Below are positions 16,788-25,865 of a stretch of 64,000 nucleotides of DNA, piece after piece. The position numbers and the translations under genes were made by a program. The notes beneath the pieces are model-generated. The model made no database searches. It had not been told where the DNA came from and saw nothing but the letters and a program-made list of their open reading frames with translations. The DNA comes from CATQHW01 sp965215345 (GTDB lineage: Bacteria; Spirochaetota; Spirochaetia; SZUA-6; Bin103), in contig CBDCDL010000002.1 of the NCBI GenBank assembly GCA_965215345.1, positions 4,402,001 to 4,466,000 on the forward strand, in the 5' to 3' direction. Within the stretch, counting starts at the first letter, position 1, and each line of letters begins with the position of its first letter.

Positions 16788-19052
16788 ATGGGGGAATACG
16801 GTTTCGGCCGGGCGCTGTCGAGAGCGGCGATTGGCTTCGCGTTCGCTCTGGTCGGGCCGCCGCTGGTTTCGGGGCAGATCGTGATCAACGAGATCATGGA
16901 GAACCCCAAGCAGGTGCGCGACACGGACGCCGGCGAATGGTTCGAGCTCTATAACGCCGGTAGTGGGCCCGTGAACATCGCTGGCTGGAAGATCAAGGAC
17001 GACGAGCACGACAGCCACGTCATCGATACGGAACACGGAACGACGACGATCGCCGCCGGCGGTTACCTCGTGCTGTGCGCGAACGAGGGTGCGGCCGGGG
17101 TCCCGTGTGACTATGACTACGACTACAACAGTTTCAAGTTGAGCAACAGGGCCGATGAAGTCGTGCTGATCGATGCCAATAACCACGAGCACGACCGTGT
17201 CAACTACAAAGCCGAAACGTTCCAGTTGAAAAACGAGGGCTCATCGATGGCGCTCATCTCTCCCGACCTCGACAACGAAGCCCCCGAGAGCTGGTGCACG
17301 AGCGCCGAAGATTATGGTGCCGGCGGCGACCACGGCACTCCGGGCGCCAAGAACGCCTGTACGGACAGGACTGTGGTCTCGGCGGAGATCTTCGAGATCC
17401 AGGGCAAGGCAGAAACCAGCTCTCACGACGGTGCGATGGTGAGGACTGCGAACAACGTGGTCACCGCGGTCGCAGCGAACGGCTTCTTCATCCAGACTCC
17501 GAGCGACCGTAGCGACGCCGATGCCGACACCTCGGATGGCATCTTCGTCAACACCGCCTCAGCGCCGACCGTGGCCCCCGGTGATGTCGTGAGCGTGACG
17601 GGCCAGGTCGTGGAGTCCGATGGCTTCACCACGATCGCGGCAGGTTCCTCCGTGTCAGGGGCCAAGGTCAATGTGGTCGGCTTCGGCGAAGTCCCGGCGG
17701 CGGTGGAGTTCGACGCGACGCGGCCGTCACCGGATCCGGATGCTCCGAGCTGCGCGATCGAGTTCGAGTGTTACGAGGGCATGCTGATCCGGATCGCCAC
17801 CGGCACGATCAGCGGTCCGAATCAGAGATTCCCTGAAGATCCGGTCGCCGAGATGTACCTCACGGCGACCTCGTCGCGGGCTTTTCGGGAGCCCGGCCTG
17901 CCTCATCCGGGGATTCCGATCAAGCCCGACATTCCGGTCTTCGACGGCAACCCCGAGCTCTTCGAGTTGGACCCTGACAAGCTGGGCCTCGACAACGTGG
18001 CGCTCCCGTCGGGGTCCACCGTAAGCGCTATCGGCGTTCTGGGCTTCGAGCACGGTGACTACGAGATGTGGCCGTTCGAGCTGACGGTTCTCAGCGAGGC
18101 GGCGGTGCCTCGCCCGGTGCGGGCGAGACGGGCGGACGAGGTCACGGTCGGCTCATTGAACCTGCATCGGCTGTCTTCCTCTGCGGAGGATTATGTTACC
18201 CGCCTCAGCAAACTCTCGCTCTACATCCGAGAGGTGCTGCTCTCGCCGGACATCCTGGGCGCACAGGAGGTGCGTAGCATCGCCGAGCTGAGCGACCTCG
18301 CCGACGTGATCCGTACCGATGCCCCGAGCGTGGACTACCGCGCGCATCTCGCGTCGAGCAGCAGTGACATCGAGGTCGGCTTTCTGGTCCGTTCGAGAGT
18401 CCAGGTCGTCGAATTGAAGCAATACGGCACGGACGAGGCGTTCGTCGATCCGACCGATCTGAGTGTCGACCGCCTGCATGACCGGCCGCCGTTCTTGCTG
18501 CATGCGGTGATCGAGAAGCTGCCGCTTTCGGTACTGGTGCTTCACAACCGATCGCTCCTGGAGACGGACACGTCCGCGCGCGTCCGTCGCAAACGGCTCG
18601 AACAGGCGCAGTCCGTGGCACGTCTGGTACAGTCGCTGCAGGGCTCGAAGTTGATGGTCGTCGGCGACTTCAACGGCTTCCAGTTCAGCGACGGCTACGT
18701 CGACGTGGTCGGTCAGATCGCCGGCACCGCGAACCCGGAACACAGCCTCGAATGTGAAGATGATCTGGTCGATCCGAACCTGTACAACGCGATCGCCCGA
18801 CTGCCGGCCGCGGAACGCTACTCCTACGTATTCGGCGGCAGCGCCCTGGCGCTCGACCACGCGCTGGTGAACCACGCGCTGCGCGGGAACGTGATCGAGA
18901 TGCAGTACGGGCGCGGCAACGCGGACGCGCCGAGAGAGCGGGAAGACGACGCGACGGTGGCGCTCAGGTCGTCGGATCACGACGGTCTGGTCGTATTCCT
19001 GCGCACGCAGACCGAGACCGTGCAGGCTCCGTTGGCAACCGCAACACGGTAG
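16788..19052 (+). CDS. Secreted lamin-tail domain plus endonuclease/exonuclease/phosphatase protein
   Basis: A 754-residue extracellular nuclease-like protein. ATG 16788 is chosen for its AGGAGG five bases upstream; it gives a signal peptide (GFGRALSRAAIGFAFALVG, cleavage near VSG-QIV). Next comes a lamin-tail domain (VINEIMENP, GEWFELYNAGSGPVNIAGW), an OB-like middle region (GDVVSVTGQVVESDGFT), then an EEP nuclease domain with VGSLNL, GAQEV, VVGDFNGF and the catalytic SSDHDGL near the C-terminus. This is the order of ExeM/NucH-type extracellular DNases. Likely role: DNA scavenging or biofilm remodelling outside the cell. Confidence 0.84.
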   Translation: MGEYGFGRALSRAAIGFAFALVGPPLVSGQIVINEIMENPKQVRDTDAGEWFELYNAGSGPVNIAGWKIKDDEHDSHVIDTEHGTTTIAAGGYLVLCANEGAAGVPCDYDYDYNSFKLSNRADEVVLIDANNHEHDRVNYKAETFQLKNEGSSMALISPDLDNEAPESWCTSAEDYGAGGDHGTPGAKNACTDRTVVSAEIFEIQGKAETSSHDGAMVRTANNVVTAVAANGFFIQTPSDRSDADADTSDGIFVNTASAPTVAPGDVVSVTGQVVESDGFTTIAAGSSVSGAKVNVVGFGEVPAAVEFDATRPSPDPDAPSCAIEFECYEGMLIRIATGTISGPNQRFPEDPVAEMYLTATSSRAFREPGLPHPGIPIKPDIPVFDGNPELFELDPDKLGLDNVALPSGSTVSAIGVLGFEHGDYEMWPFELTVLSEAAVPRPVRARRADEVTVGSLNLHRLSSSAEDYVTRLSKLSLYIREVLLSPDILGAQEVRSIAELSDLADVIRTDAPSVDYRAHLASSSSDIEVGFLVRSRVQVVELKQYGTDEAFVDPTDLSVDRLHDRPPFLLHAVIEKLPLSVLVLHNRSLLETDTSARVRRKRLEQAQSVARLVQSLQGSKLMVVGDFNGFQFSDGYVDVVGQIAGTANPEHSLECEDDLVDPNLYNAIARLPAAERYSYVFGGSALALDHALVNHALRGNVIEMQYGRGNADAPREREDDATVALRSSDHDGLVVFLRTQTETVQAPLATATR

Positions 19053-19079
19053 GCAACACGCGCGGCGAGTCGGTGCGCG

Positions 19080-20654
19080 TCACATGCCCCACACATCGAT
19101 CTCGACGCCGCCGGCCGACTGCCGGCGACGGTGGAACACCTTGTCATCCCAGCTCTTCCCCTCGCTGCGATCGAAGATCACCAGATGGCCTGCCTCCGCC
19201 GCGCAACGGTCCAGGTAGCGCGCGGTCTGTTCCAGTCCGTCGGCGATCGTCCGCTCCAGGCTCCGGTGCAGAATCTTGCACTCGACCACGAACCTGCGCG
19301 ACCGCCCGCCGTGCGGCCAGACGATCAGCAGGTCCGTGCGCCCGCGGCCCAGGCCGTACTCCCGCTCGATGCGGCCCCCACTGTTGACGACCCGCTGCAG
19401 GAACGCCTGCAAGAGAAGCTGCGGCCCCGCCTCCCGGTACTGGAACCGCTCCACCCAATGTTCCGAGTGCTCGCGGAAGAACCCCTGGAACGCGGCCAGC
19501 AGCTTGACGACGTCCAGGCCGCCGCCGGCATCGACGTACCAGGCGACATCCGCGAGGAGCTCGGCCTGGACCACGGAGGTGAGCTCCCGCGGCACCACCT
19601 CCGCGTAAATCGGGTTGGCGATGCGCGGCGGGCGGTCGCGGGCGATCAGACCCAGGTCTCGGACGTAATCGAGGTCGCGAGCGGTGGCGGTGCGCTGGTC
19701 GCCGCCGGTCAGCAGCGGCTCGATCACGCGCCGCACGCGCTCCTCCGTCAAGATGTCCGCCAACTGGTCCACGTGGGTCTCCCGGCACAGGATCAGTCTC
19801 TCCTGCGCGTCGAGCACATCGTCGGCGGTGACCGGGCGAGAGCGGTCTCGTCCTGACTCGCGCCGGAAGCAGGTCTGGTCAGCGAGCGCGTTGACCAGCC
19901 ACGGCTGGCCGCGCGTCCGCGTCCAGACGGCCTCCACCGCATCGTCGGCGAACACCTGGCCGGTCTCGGCCGTGTGCTGGCCGAGCAGCGCCCGTACCTC
20001 GTGCCGCGAGAAGTCACCCAGGCGCAGCGATCGGGCCTTGATGTTGAACGGACTGGCGACCACGGCGTTGGCCGAGCCGGAGTGGACGCGATAGTCACGC
20101 ACGTCGCGCACCCCGCAGAGGACGATGCTGTGCGGGAAGCTCGCCGGACGGCGGACGTAGCCGGCCCGCAGTTGCCGCAACACCGCCAGCAGCGAGTCGC
20201 CGATCAGCGCGTCGATCTCGTCGATCAGCAGCACCAGGGGTGTCGGATCGGCTTCGGCCCAGCGGGTCAGCGCCTCGCGCAGCGCGCCGCCGGGACCGTA
20301 TGTGGCGAGGATGTCGGGCCAGACCTCGTCCAGGAATCCGTCGCCCAGCGACCGCGCCCAGGAGGCCGTCTCGCCCAGGATGGCGCGCATCGCCTGATCC
20401 ACGTCTTCGCGCATCGCCTGTCCGACCTCGAAGTCCGCGTACACGCAGCGATAGTGGCCTTCGACGCCACTGTTCAGGACGTCGCGCAGCGCCAGCAGGA
20501 TCGAGGTCTTGCCCGACTGCCGGGGCGCATGCAGGACGAAGTAGCGTTTGTCGTGGATGAGCCCGAGCACTTCGTCTCTGTCGATGCGCTCCAACGGCGG
20601 AATGCAGTAGTGGTCGGTGGAGACAACGGGGCCGGTGGTGTTGAAGAATCGCAC
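19080..20654 (-). CDS. AAA-type ATPase with C-terminal PD-(D/E)xK nuclease domain
   Basis: A 524-residue protein. Residues 44-51 form Walker A (PRQSGKTS), and PLVLLIDEIDAL near 150 is Walker B. FPHSIVLCGVRDVRDY and a lid with GQPWLVNALADQ follow, as in the AAA-like_2/STAND-type ATPases. The C-terminal region carries GRGRTDLLIVWP, RRFVVECKI and LVIFDRS, the D...ExK arrangement of a PD-(D/E)xK nuclease. The GTG start has a weak ribosome site. Such proteins are frequent, multicopy and uncharacterised, and occur near mobile DNA. A role in DNA processing or defence is possible but not shown. Confidence 0.8.
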   Translation of the reverse strand: MRFFNTTGPVVSTDHYCIPPLERIDRDEVLGLIHDKRYFVLHAPRQSGKTSILLALRDVLNSGVEGHYRCVYADFEVGQAMREDVDQAMRAILGETASWARSLGDGFLDEVWPDILATYGPGGALREALTRWAEADPTPLVLLIDEIDALIGDSLLAVLRQLRAGYVRRPASFPHSIVLCGVRDVRDYRVHSGSANAVVASPFNIKARSLRLGDFSRHEVRALLGQHTAETGQVFADDAVEAVWTRTRGQPWLVNALADQTCFRRESGRDRSRPVTADDVLDAQERLILCRETHVDQLADILTEERVRRVIEPLLTGGDQRTATARDLDYVRDLGLIARDRPPRIANPIYAEVVPRELTSVVQAELLADVAWYVDAGGGLDVVKLLAAFQGFFREHSEHWVERFQYREAGPQLLLQAFLQRVVNSGGRIEREYGLGRGRTDLLIVWPHGGRSRRFVVECKILHRSLERTIADGLEQTARYLDRCAAEAGHLVIFDRSEGKSWDDKVFHRRRQSAGGVEIDVWGM

Positions 20655-20768
20655 GAGAAACCAGAGTATGACAGGGTGGGGCGCGATTACCGCAGTCTCC
20701 CAGGCGTGACGCGAGGCGCCGTACCGCTGTACGTTCTAGCGCAGTGCCTATGGGCAATCGGGGGAGCG

Positions 20769-21815
20769 ATGAAAGGCGTCGTCTTCACGGGGGACCGTCA
20801 ACTGGAGGTTCGCGAGCTGCCGATTCCGGAGCCAGGACCGGAGCAGGCGTTGGTGCGGATGGCCGCCTCCTCCATCTGCGGGACCGACATGCACTTCTAC
20901 CGCAAGAGCTGGGACGAGCTGGTGGAGTTCCGCCGGTCGTTCAACGGCTCGCCGGACACCATTCCCGGCCACGAGCCGTGCGGGGTGGTCGAGGCGGTGG
21001 GTGCGAACGTCACCACGGTCGCGCCCGGGGACCGGGTGACCGTCTACCAGCACGTGGGGTGCGAGAGTTGCGGCTACTGCCGCCGCGGTGAGGTGATGTT
21101 CTGCCCGGGGCGCACCGGCTACGGATCGGTGCATGACGGCTCGTCCGCGGACTACACGCTGGCGCCGGCACGCAACTGCATGCGCATCCCGGATGCGCTG
21201 AGCTTCGACCGCGCCGTGGTGCTCTCCTGCGCCGGCGGCACGGCGTACCAGTCGATCCAGCGCATCGACCCTTCCGGCGCCGACGCGGTGGGCATCTTCG
21301 GGCTTGGCCCGGTGGGCCTGTGCGCGACGGCGTTCGCGGTCGCGCGCGGTGCGCGCGTGGTGGGGCTGGACCTGCAGCCCGAACGGCTGCGGCTGGCGCG
21401 GGCGATGGGCGCCGAGCGGGTGATCGACGTCTCCTGTCAGGACGCGGTCGCGGAGCTGCTGGAGATGACCGGCGGACGCGGCCTGGACGCCGCCGCCGAC
21501 TACTCGGGCAGCCCGCGGGCGCAGCAGGCGATGGTGGCGTCCGCCGGCAAGTGGGCGCGGCTGGGGCTGGTCGGTGTCGGCGAGCCGTTCGAGCTCGATG
21601 CCTTCCGCGGCATGATCATGCGCCAGATCACCCTGATGGGCTCCTGGATCTACAACCTGGGCCAGTTCGAGGAGATCGTCGACCACGTGCTGGAGCGGGA
21701 CCTCCCGCTGGAGGAGCTGATCACGCATCGCTACTCGATCGACCAGGCCGAAGAGGCGTTCCGGGTGTTCGACGCGGGCGCGACCGGCAAGGTGGTGTTC
21801 ACATGGGAGTCCTGA
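20769..21815 (+). CDS. Zinc-dependent MDR alcohol/polyol dehydrogenase
   Basis: A 348-residue medium-chain dehydrogenase that oxidises an alcohol with NAD(P). The ATG at 20769 follows GGGGGAG. Catalytic zinc ligands are visible as ICGTD and GHEPCG; the structural zinc lobe has four Cys in CESCGYCRRGEVMFC; the Rossmann motif is GIFGLGPVG. It is the first gene of an operon with a PhyH oxygenase (13-base overlap) and a 2-hydroxyacid dehydrogenase, suggesting stepwise oxidation of one substrate. The frame is open far upstream, but that region is the antisense of the AAA gene. Confidence 0.9.
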   Translation: MKGVVFTGDRQLEVRELPIPEPGPEQALVRMAASSICGTDMHFYRKSWDELVEFRRSFNGSPDTIPGHEPCGVVEAVGANVTTVAPGDRVTVYQHVGCESCGYCRRGEVMFCPGRTGYGSVHDGSSADYTLAPARNCMRIPDALSFDRAVVLSCAGGTAYQSIQRIDPSGADAVGIFGLGPVGLCATAFAVARGARVVGLDLQPERLRLARAMGAERVIDVSCQDAVAELLEMTGGRGLDAAADYSGSPRAQQAMVASAGKWARLGLVGVGEPFELDAFRGMIMRQITLMGSWIYNLGQFEEIVDHVLERDLPLEELITHRYSIDQAEEAFRVFDAGATGKVVFTWES

Positions 21816-23014
21816 GCCCCGCGCAGATCGCCCGCTTCCGCGACGACGGCTTCCTGGTCGTGCCGGACCTGATGACCGGCGACGAGATCGATGGACTGGC
21901 CGATGCGGCTCGTTCCGAGTTCGTGAGCCAGCGCCACATCGGTGTGGGCCGGCGGTTCCCGGACCCCGGCAAGTACACCCTGTCCGAGGACAGCCTGCGC
22001 CTGCCCGACGTGCGCCGCGTGGTCGATCACCCGCAGATCACGGCAGCCGTCTCCGAACTGCTGGAGGACGAGATCCGCATCTCGGCGTTCGTGATCTACG
22101 CGATGCCGCCCGGAAGCCCGGGCACCGGCGGCGACTACAAGGGGACCCACGAATCCGCCCACTGCGACTACAAGCCGTACCGGCCGGTCGGCTCTTCGAT
22201 GCGCTGGCTGTTCGTGATCGTGCCGCTGGTCGACTACACCGAGGAGGTGGGTCCGCTGCTGGTATCGCCGGGATCGCACAAGATCCCAAAGCTGAGGCGC
22301 CGGGGACGGGTCACCCACGTGGAGCGGGCGCGGGGCGATCAGCTCCGGCCGTTCCAGGACACGCGGCTGCGGCGCGGACAGGTGGCGTTCATGGACATGT
22401 TCACCTGGCACCAGGCGTTCGGAAACCGCTCCGAGACGCTGCGCTTCGGCGTCTACAACAAGTACCGGGCGCGCAACGCGCCGCCGGGCTGCGGGCCCTA
22501 TCTGTTCCGCGAGCACTCGGCGGAGCTGTTCGACGCCGCCGGAGCGGAGTTGCTGGAGAACCGGATCGAGGGCCGCGTCGCGCAGACCAAGCTGCTGGTC
22601 GAGGCGGAGGAGCGGTTCCTCGTCCTCGACGGGCCGGACGGATCGCCCGTCGTACCCGGGGGGGCGGCGCAGCCGGCCCTGAAGCGGGTCGGCACCGACG
22701 AGGACAACGTGATCGACGCCCTGATGGGCGCGGCCCGCCCGCAGCTCGGCGGCGATCTGCCCTGGGTCAGCTACGTCGGCGACTACCTGGTCGGTGACGG
22801 CTCGGCCGACGTCTGCCGCGTCTACGCCTGCCCGCACGAGGAGCTGGTCCGCGATGACGGGCCGGACCCCGACACGGCACGGTGGCACTTCCACGACCGG
22901 CTTGGCGCCGAGACCGGCACCCCTTACTTGAAGAACGCGGCCGAGCGCTGGCTGACCGAGCCGGTCACGCGGGGCATCGGCCAATCGAACGAACAGGCTG
23001 ATTTCGAGGCCTGA
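21803..23014 (+). CDS. PhyH family dioxygenase (long form)
   Basis: A 403-residue Fe(II)/2-oxoglutarate oxygenase-like protein, longer than usual (about 270-300) because of a C-terminal extension after about residue 260. HxD is in ESAHCDYKPY, the distal His in FTWHQAFGNRS and the 2-oxoglutarate Arg in TLRFGVYNK. The start overlaps the end of the dehydrogenase gene by 13 bases, indicating coupling. Metal ligands are intact, so activity is plausible. The extension (from VLDGPDG on) is of unknown role. Confidence 0.85.
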   Translation: MGVLSPAQIARFRDDGFLVVPDLMTGDEIDGLADAARSEFVSQRHIGVGRRFPDPGKYTLSEDSLRLPDVRRVVDHPQITAAVSELLEDEIRISAFVIYAMPPGSPGTGGDYKGTHESAHCDYKPYRPVGSSMRWLFVIVPLVDYTEEVGPLLVSPGSHKIPKLRRRGRVTHVERARGDQLRPFQDTRLRRGQVAFMDMFTWHQAFGNRSETLRFGVYNKYRARNAPPGCGPYLFREHSAELFDAAGAELLENRIEGRVAQTKLLVEAEERFLVLDGPDGSPVVPGGAAQPALKRVGTDEDNVIDALMGAARPQLGGDLPWVSYVGDYLVGDGSADVCRVYACPHEELVRDDGPDPDTARWHFHDRLGAETGTPYLKNAAERWLTEPVTRGIGQSNEQADFEA

Positions 23015-23031
23015 CGGCCTGGGAGCCGACG

Positions 23032-23982
23032 ATGAAGATTCTGGTCAATTTTTCGCTCACCGCCGCGCAACGCGCGGATCTCGAAGCCGTGGCGCGGCGC
23101 CACGGCGGCCACGAGGTGGTGCACACCGACGGTCCGGGGGCGGCGCTGGCGGCGGCGCCGGAGGCGGAAGTGGCGATGGGCACCCTCACTCCGGAGATGT
23201 TCCTGGCCGCGGGCAACCTGAAATGGGCGCACTCCTTCAGCGCCGGGCTGGACAAGGTCCTTTCCCCGGAGGCCGCGGCGCTGCCGTTCACGCTTACCAA
23301 CATGGCCGGGAAGTACGCGGTGCAGGGGGGAGAGCACGCCTGGGCGCTGCTGCTCGCACTGAGCCGGGGCGTCGTGCACGCGGCGGCAATCCGCCGCTGG
23401 GAGCAGGCGACGGCGATGTCGTTGACCGGCGGCACGCTGCTGATCATCGGGCTCGGGGGGTTCGGCATGCACACGCTGTACCGCGCCGCCGGCTACGAGA
23501 TGACCGTGCTGGCCCTGGACCCGGTGAAGAGCGCCGGTCCGGTCCCCGAAGGCGTCGCCGAGCTGCTGCCGCCGACGCGGGAGAACCTGCACGCGTTCCT
23601 GTCGCGCGCCGACGCGGTGGCGGTGACCTGCCCGCTGCTTCCTTCGACCTACCACCTGATCGGCGCCGAGGAGCTGTCGCGGATGAAGCCCACCGCCTAC
23701 TTGGTGAACGTCAGCCGCGGCGGCATCATCGACGAGCCGGCGTTGATGGCCGCGCTGCACGCCGGCACGATCGCGGGAGCGGGGCTGGACGTGTGCGAGG
23801 AGGAGCCGGTGCCGGACGACAGCCCGCTCTGGACCACGCCCAACCTGGTGCTGACGCCGCACCGCGCCGGGTACTCGCAGCGGCGGCCGGCGGAGGTCCA
23901 TGCCTTCGCGCTGGAGCAGCTCGAGCGCTACCTCACGGGCCAGCCGCTGCAGAACATCGTCGACAAGCGCGCCGGATTTTAG
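23032..23982 (+). CDS. D-isomer-specific 2-hydroxyacid dehydrogenase
   Basis: A 316-residue NAD(P)-dependent dehydrogenase interconverting 2-hydroxy and 2-oxo acids. The nucleotide-binding motif is IGLGGFG. The catalytic residues are in the standard order: Arg in NVSRGGIID, Glu in DVCEEEPVP and His in LTPHRAGYS. ATG with GGGAG upstream, 17 bases after the PhyH gene. Last gene of the dehydrogenase-oxygenase-dehydrogenase operon. Confidence 0.9.
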   Translation: MKILVNFSLTAAQRADLEAVARRHGGHEVVHTDGPGAALAAAPEAEVAMGTLTPEMFLAAGNLKWAHSFSAGLDKVLSPEAAALPFTLTNMAGKYAVQGGEHAWALLLALSRGVVHAAAIRRWEQATAMSLTGGTLLIIGLGGFGMHTLYRAAGYEMTVLALDPVKSAGPVPEGVAELLPPTRENLHAFLSRADAVAVTCPLLPSTYHLIGAEELSRMKPTAYLVNVSRGGIIDEPALMAALHAGTIAGAGLDVCEEEPVPDDSPLWTTPNLVLTPHRAGYSQRRPAEVHAFALEQLERYLTGQPLQNIVDKRAGF

Positions 23983-24028
23983 CGCCTCGAAACCGTCGCT
24001 TGCGGAGCCGTAGAGGAACCGCCGGCGA

Positions 24029-24355
24029 TCAGGCGCAGCCGGTGGCGACCGCCAGGGCACGGCAGACCCGCCGCATGGTGTCAGCATCGACGGTCCCTAT
24101 GAACTGGCGCAGGAGCGACTGTTCCACCGTCTGAACGTGGTCGAGATTCACTGCCGATGGGTGCTTGAGGCCCTCGGCGCCTCCGACCGGCACCTCGGCC
24201 GGCGAACCATGTATCGTCGAAGAGACGGGAGCGACCAGGGCCGTTCGCAGGAACCGGAGTGCCGCCTGCCGGCTGATGATCAACACGGGTCGGCGTTTGT
24301 CCGGAGCTTTGAAAGTGTAGAGCCAGATCTCGCCCCGCTTCAGTTCTCGGGCCAC
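24029..24355 (-). CDS. MazF/PemK family toxin
   Basis: A 108-residue type II toxin, predicted ribosome-independent mRNA endonuclease. It opens with LKRGEIWLYTFK, then RRPVLIISR, LVAPVSSTI and VNLDHVQTV, which are the conserved strands and active-site loops of MazF. The GTG start lies inside the last codons of the upstream antitoxin gene (16-base overlap). It is convergent with the 2-hydroxyacid dehydrogenase gene. Confidence 0.86.
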   Translation of the reverse strand: MARELKRGEIWLYTFKAPDKRRPVLIISRQAALRFLRTALVAPVSSTIHGSPAEVPVGGAEGLKHPSAVNLDHVQTVEQSLLRQFIGTVDADTMRRVCRALAVATGCA

Positions 24356-24573
24356 GCGCCTTGCTGCTCCCAGCCGGAGAGTTCCTTACCCAGGACGTCG
24401 ATCCCCTCGTAGGCTTTCCGGTACTGGGCGTCGAGAGATTTCTGCTCCATGCGATGCAGGAACTGCTCCGCGGCCCGGCGCAGGACCGCCGAGCGGCCGT
24501 CCCGGCGCACCTCCTCCGATGCGTCGAGCCGCGCGAGCAATCTTTCGTCGAACATGACCTGTATAGCTTTCAT
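24340..24573 (-). CDS. Ribbon-helix-helix antitoxin (MazE-like partner)
   Basis: A 77-residue antitoxin partnered with the downstream MazF. The N-terminus MKAIQVMFDERLLARLDAS then RRDGRSAVLRRAAEQFL is a ribbon-helix-helix DNA-binding fold; the tail GKELSGWEQQGAWPEN should wrap the toxin. ATG 24573 gives the canonical RHH length; another in-frame ATG lies nine codons upstream. The pair probably represses its own promoter. Confidence 0.83.
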   Translation of the reverse strand: MKAIQVMFDERLLARLDASEEVRRDGRSAVLRRAAEQFLHRMEQKSLDAQYRKAYEGIDVLGKELSGWEQQGAWPEN

Positions 24574-24671
24574 GTGGATATATTGTGATGGGTATCTCAT
24601 ATGTTCCAGGCTACGGGCGGTCGTAACACTCCGGTCGATCGGTGCACCATACTGGGCACAGGAGGAAGAGG

Positions 24672-25865
24672 GTGAAGTACGACGTTCTCATCGCCGGCGG
24701 CGAGGTGATCGACCCGTCGCAGAGGATGCGCGGCCGGCTCGACGTCGCGGTCGCGGGCGAGCGCATCGCGGACATCCGCCCGGATCTACCCGCCGAGCAG
24801 GCCCGCCACGTGATCGACGCGCGCGGCAGGCTGGTGATGCCGGGCCTGATCGACCTGCACATGCATGCCTACCGGGATCACACCACGCTCGGGCTGGACC
24901 CGGACCCGCTGTGCGCCGCCGGCGGGGTGACCACGATGCTCGACACCGGGAGCTCCGGCAGCCACAACTTTCCCGGCTTCCTGCGCGACGTGATCATCCC
25001 GGCCCGGACCGAGGTGCTGGCGCTCATTCACCTGTCGGCGCTGGGCCTGGCCACGTTCAACCGGACCGGGGAGTTGCTCGACCGCGCGCTGGCCGACCCT
25101 GAAGGCGTGGTGGAAACCATCCGCGCCCACCCGAGTGTCGCCGTCGGCGTGAAGATCCGCGCCACCGGCCGCCTGATGGGCAGGGGGGAGGCCGGCTGGG
25201 CCAACCTCAGGGACGCCGTCGCGGCGGCGCGCGAGGCGCGTACGATGTTGATGGTGCACATCGGCGAGACGCCGATGCCGGTGCCCGAGATCGTGGAGCT
25301 GCTGGAGCCCGGCGACTGCATCACGCACTGCTTCAAGGGCGGCTCGGAGCGCATCCTGGATCCCGACGACCGGGTCTGGCCCGCGGTGCGCCAAGCGGCC
25401 GAGCGCGGCGTCGTCTTCGACATCGGCCACGGCTCCGGCAGCTTCGAGTGGGAGGTCGCCGAGGCGGCGATCGAGCAGGGGTTCCTGCCGCAGACCATCA
25501 GCACCGACCTGCATACCCTGAACGTCAACGGCCCGGTGTTCGACATGCCTACCACCATGTCCAAATTTCTGCACTTGGGACTCTCGCTGGAGGAGGTGGT
25601 CGAGCGATCGACTCTGGCGCCTGCCAAGGCATTGCTCCGCGACCACGAGATCGGCACGCTGCGGCCGGGGACGCGCGCCGACATAGCCGTCCTGGAGGAG
25701 CGCGAGGGCCGCTTCGTGTTCACCGACAGCATGGGAACGGACCGGATCGGGACGCGCTGCCTGCGTGCGGCCGCCACCGTGCGCCGCGGGCAGATCGTGC
25801 CGGGCGGCGGGGGCTGGTATCCCCACCGACACGAGGTGCCCGCATCACAGGAGGTGACCGCATGA
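24672..25865 (+). CDS. Amidohydrolase/deacetylase family metallohydrolase
   Basis: A 397-residue amidohydrolase superfamily member (TIM-barrel, binuclear metal), similar to the amidohydrolase/deacetylase group near dihydroorotases. The GTG start at 24672 has AGGAGG six bases upstream. Metal ligands: HMH in GLIDLHMHAYRD, a candidate bridging Lys in VGVKIRATG, His in MVHIGE and THCFKG, and Asp in STDLHT. Its stop overlaps the following dehydrogenase start (ATGA). It hydrolyses amide or cyclic amide bonds; substrate unknown. Confidence 0.85.
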   Translation: MKYDVLIAGGEVIDPSQRMRGRLDVAVAGERIADIRPDLPAEQARHVIDARGRLVMPGLIDLHMHAYRDHTTLGLDPDPLCAAGGVTTMLDTGSSGSHNFPGFLRDVIIPARTEVLALIHLSALGLATFNRTGELLDRALADPEGVVETIRAHPSVAVGVKIRATGRLMGRGEAGWANLRDAVAAAREARTMLMVHIGETPMPVPEIVELLEPGDCITHCFKGGSERILDPDDRVWPAVRQAAERGVVFDIGHGSGSFEWEVAEAAIEQGFLPQTISTDLHTLNVNGPVFDMPTTMSKFLHLGLSLEEVVERSTLAPAKALLRDHEIGTLRPGTRADIAVLEEREGRFVFTDSMGTDRIGTRCLRAAATVRRGQIVPGGGGWYPHRHEVPASQEVTA

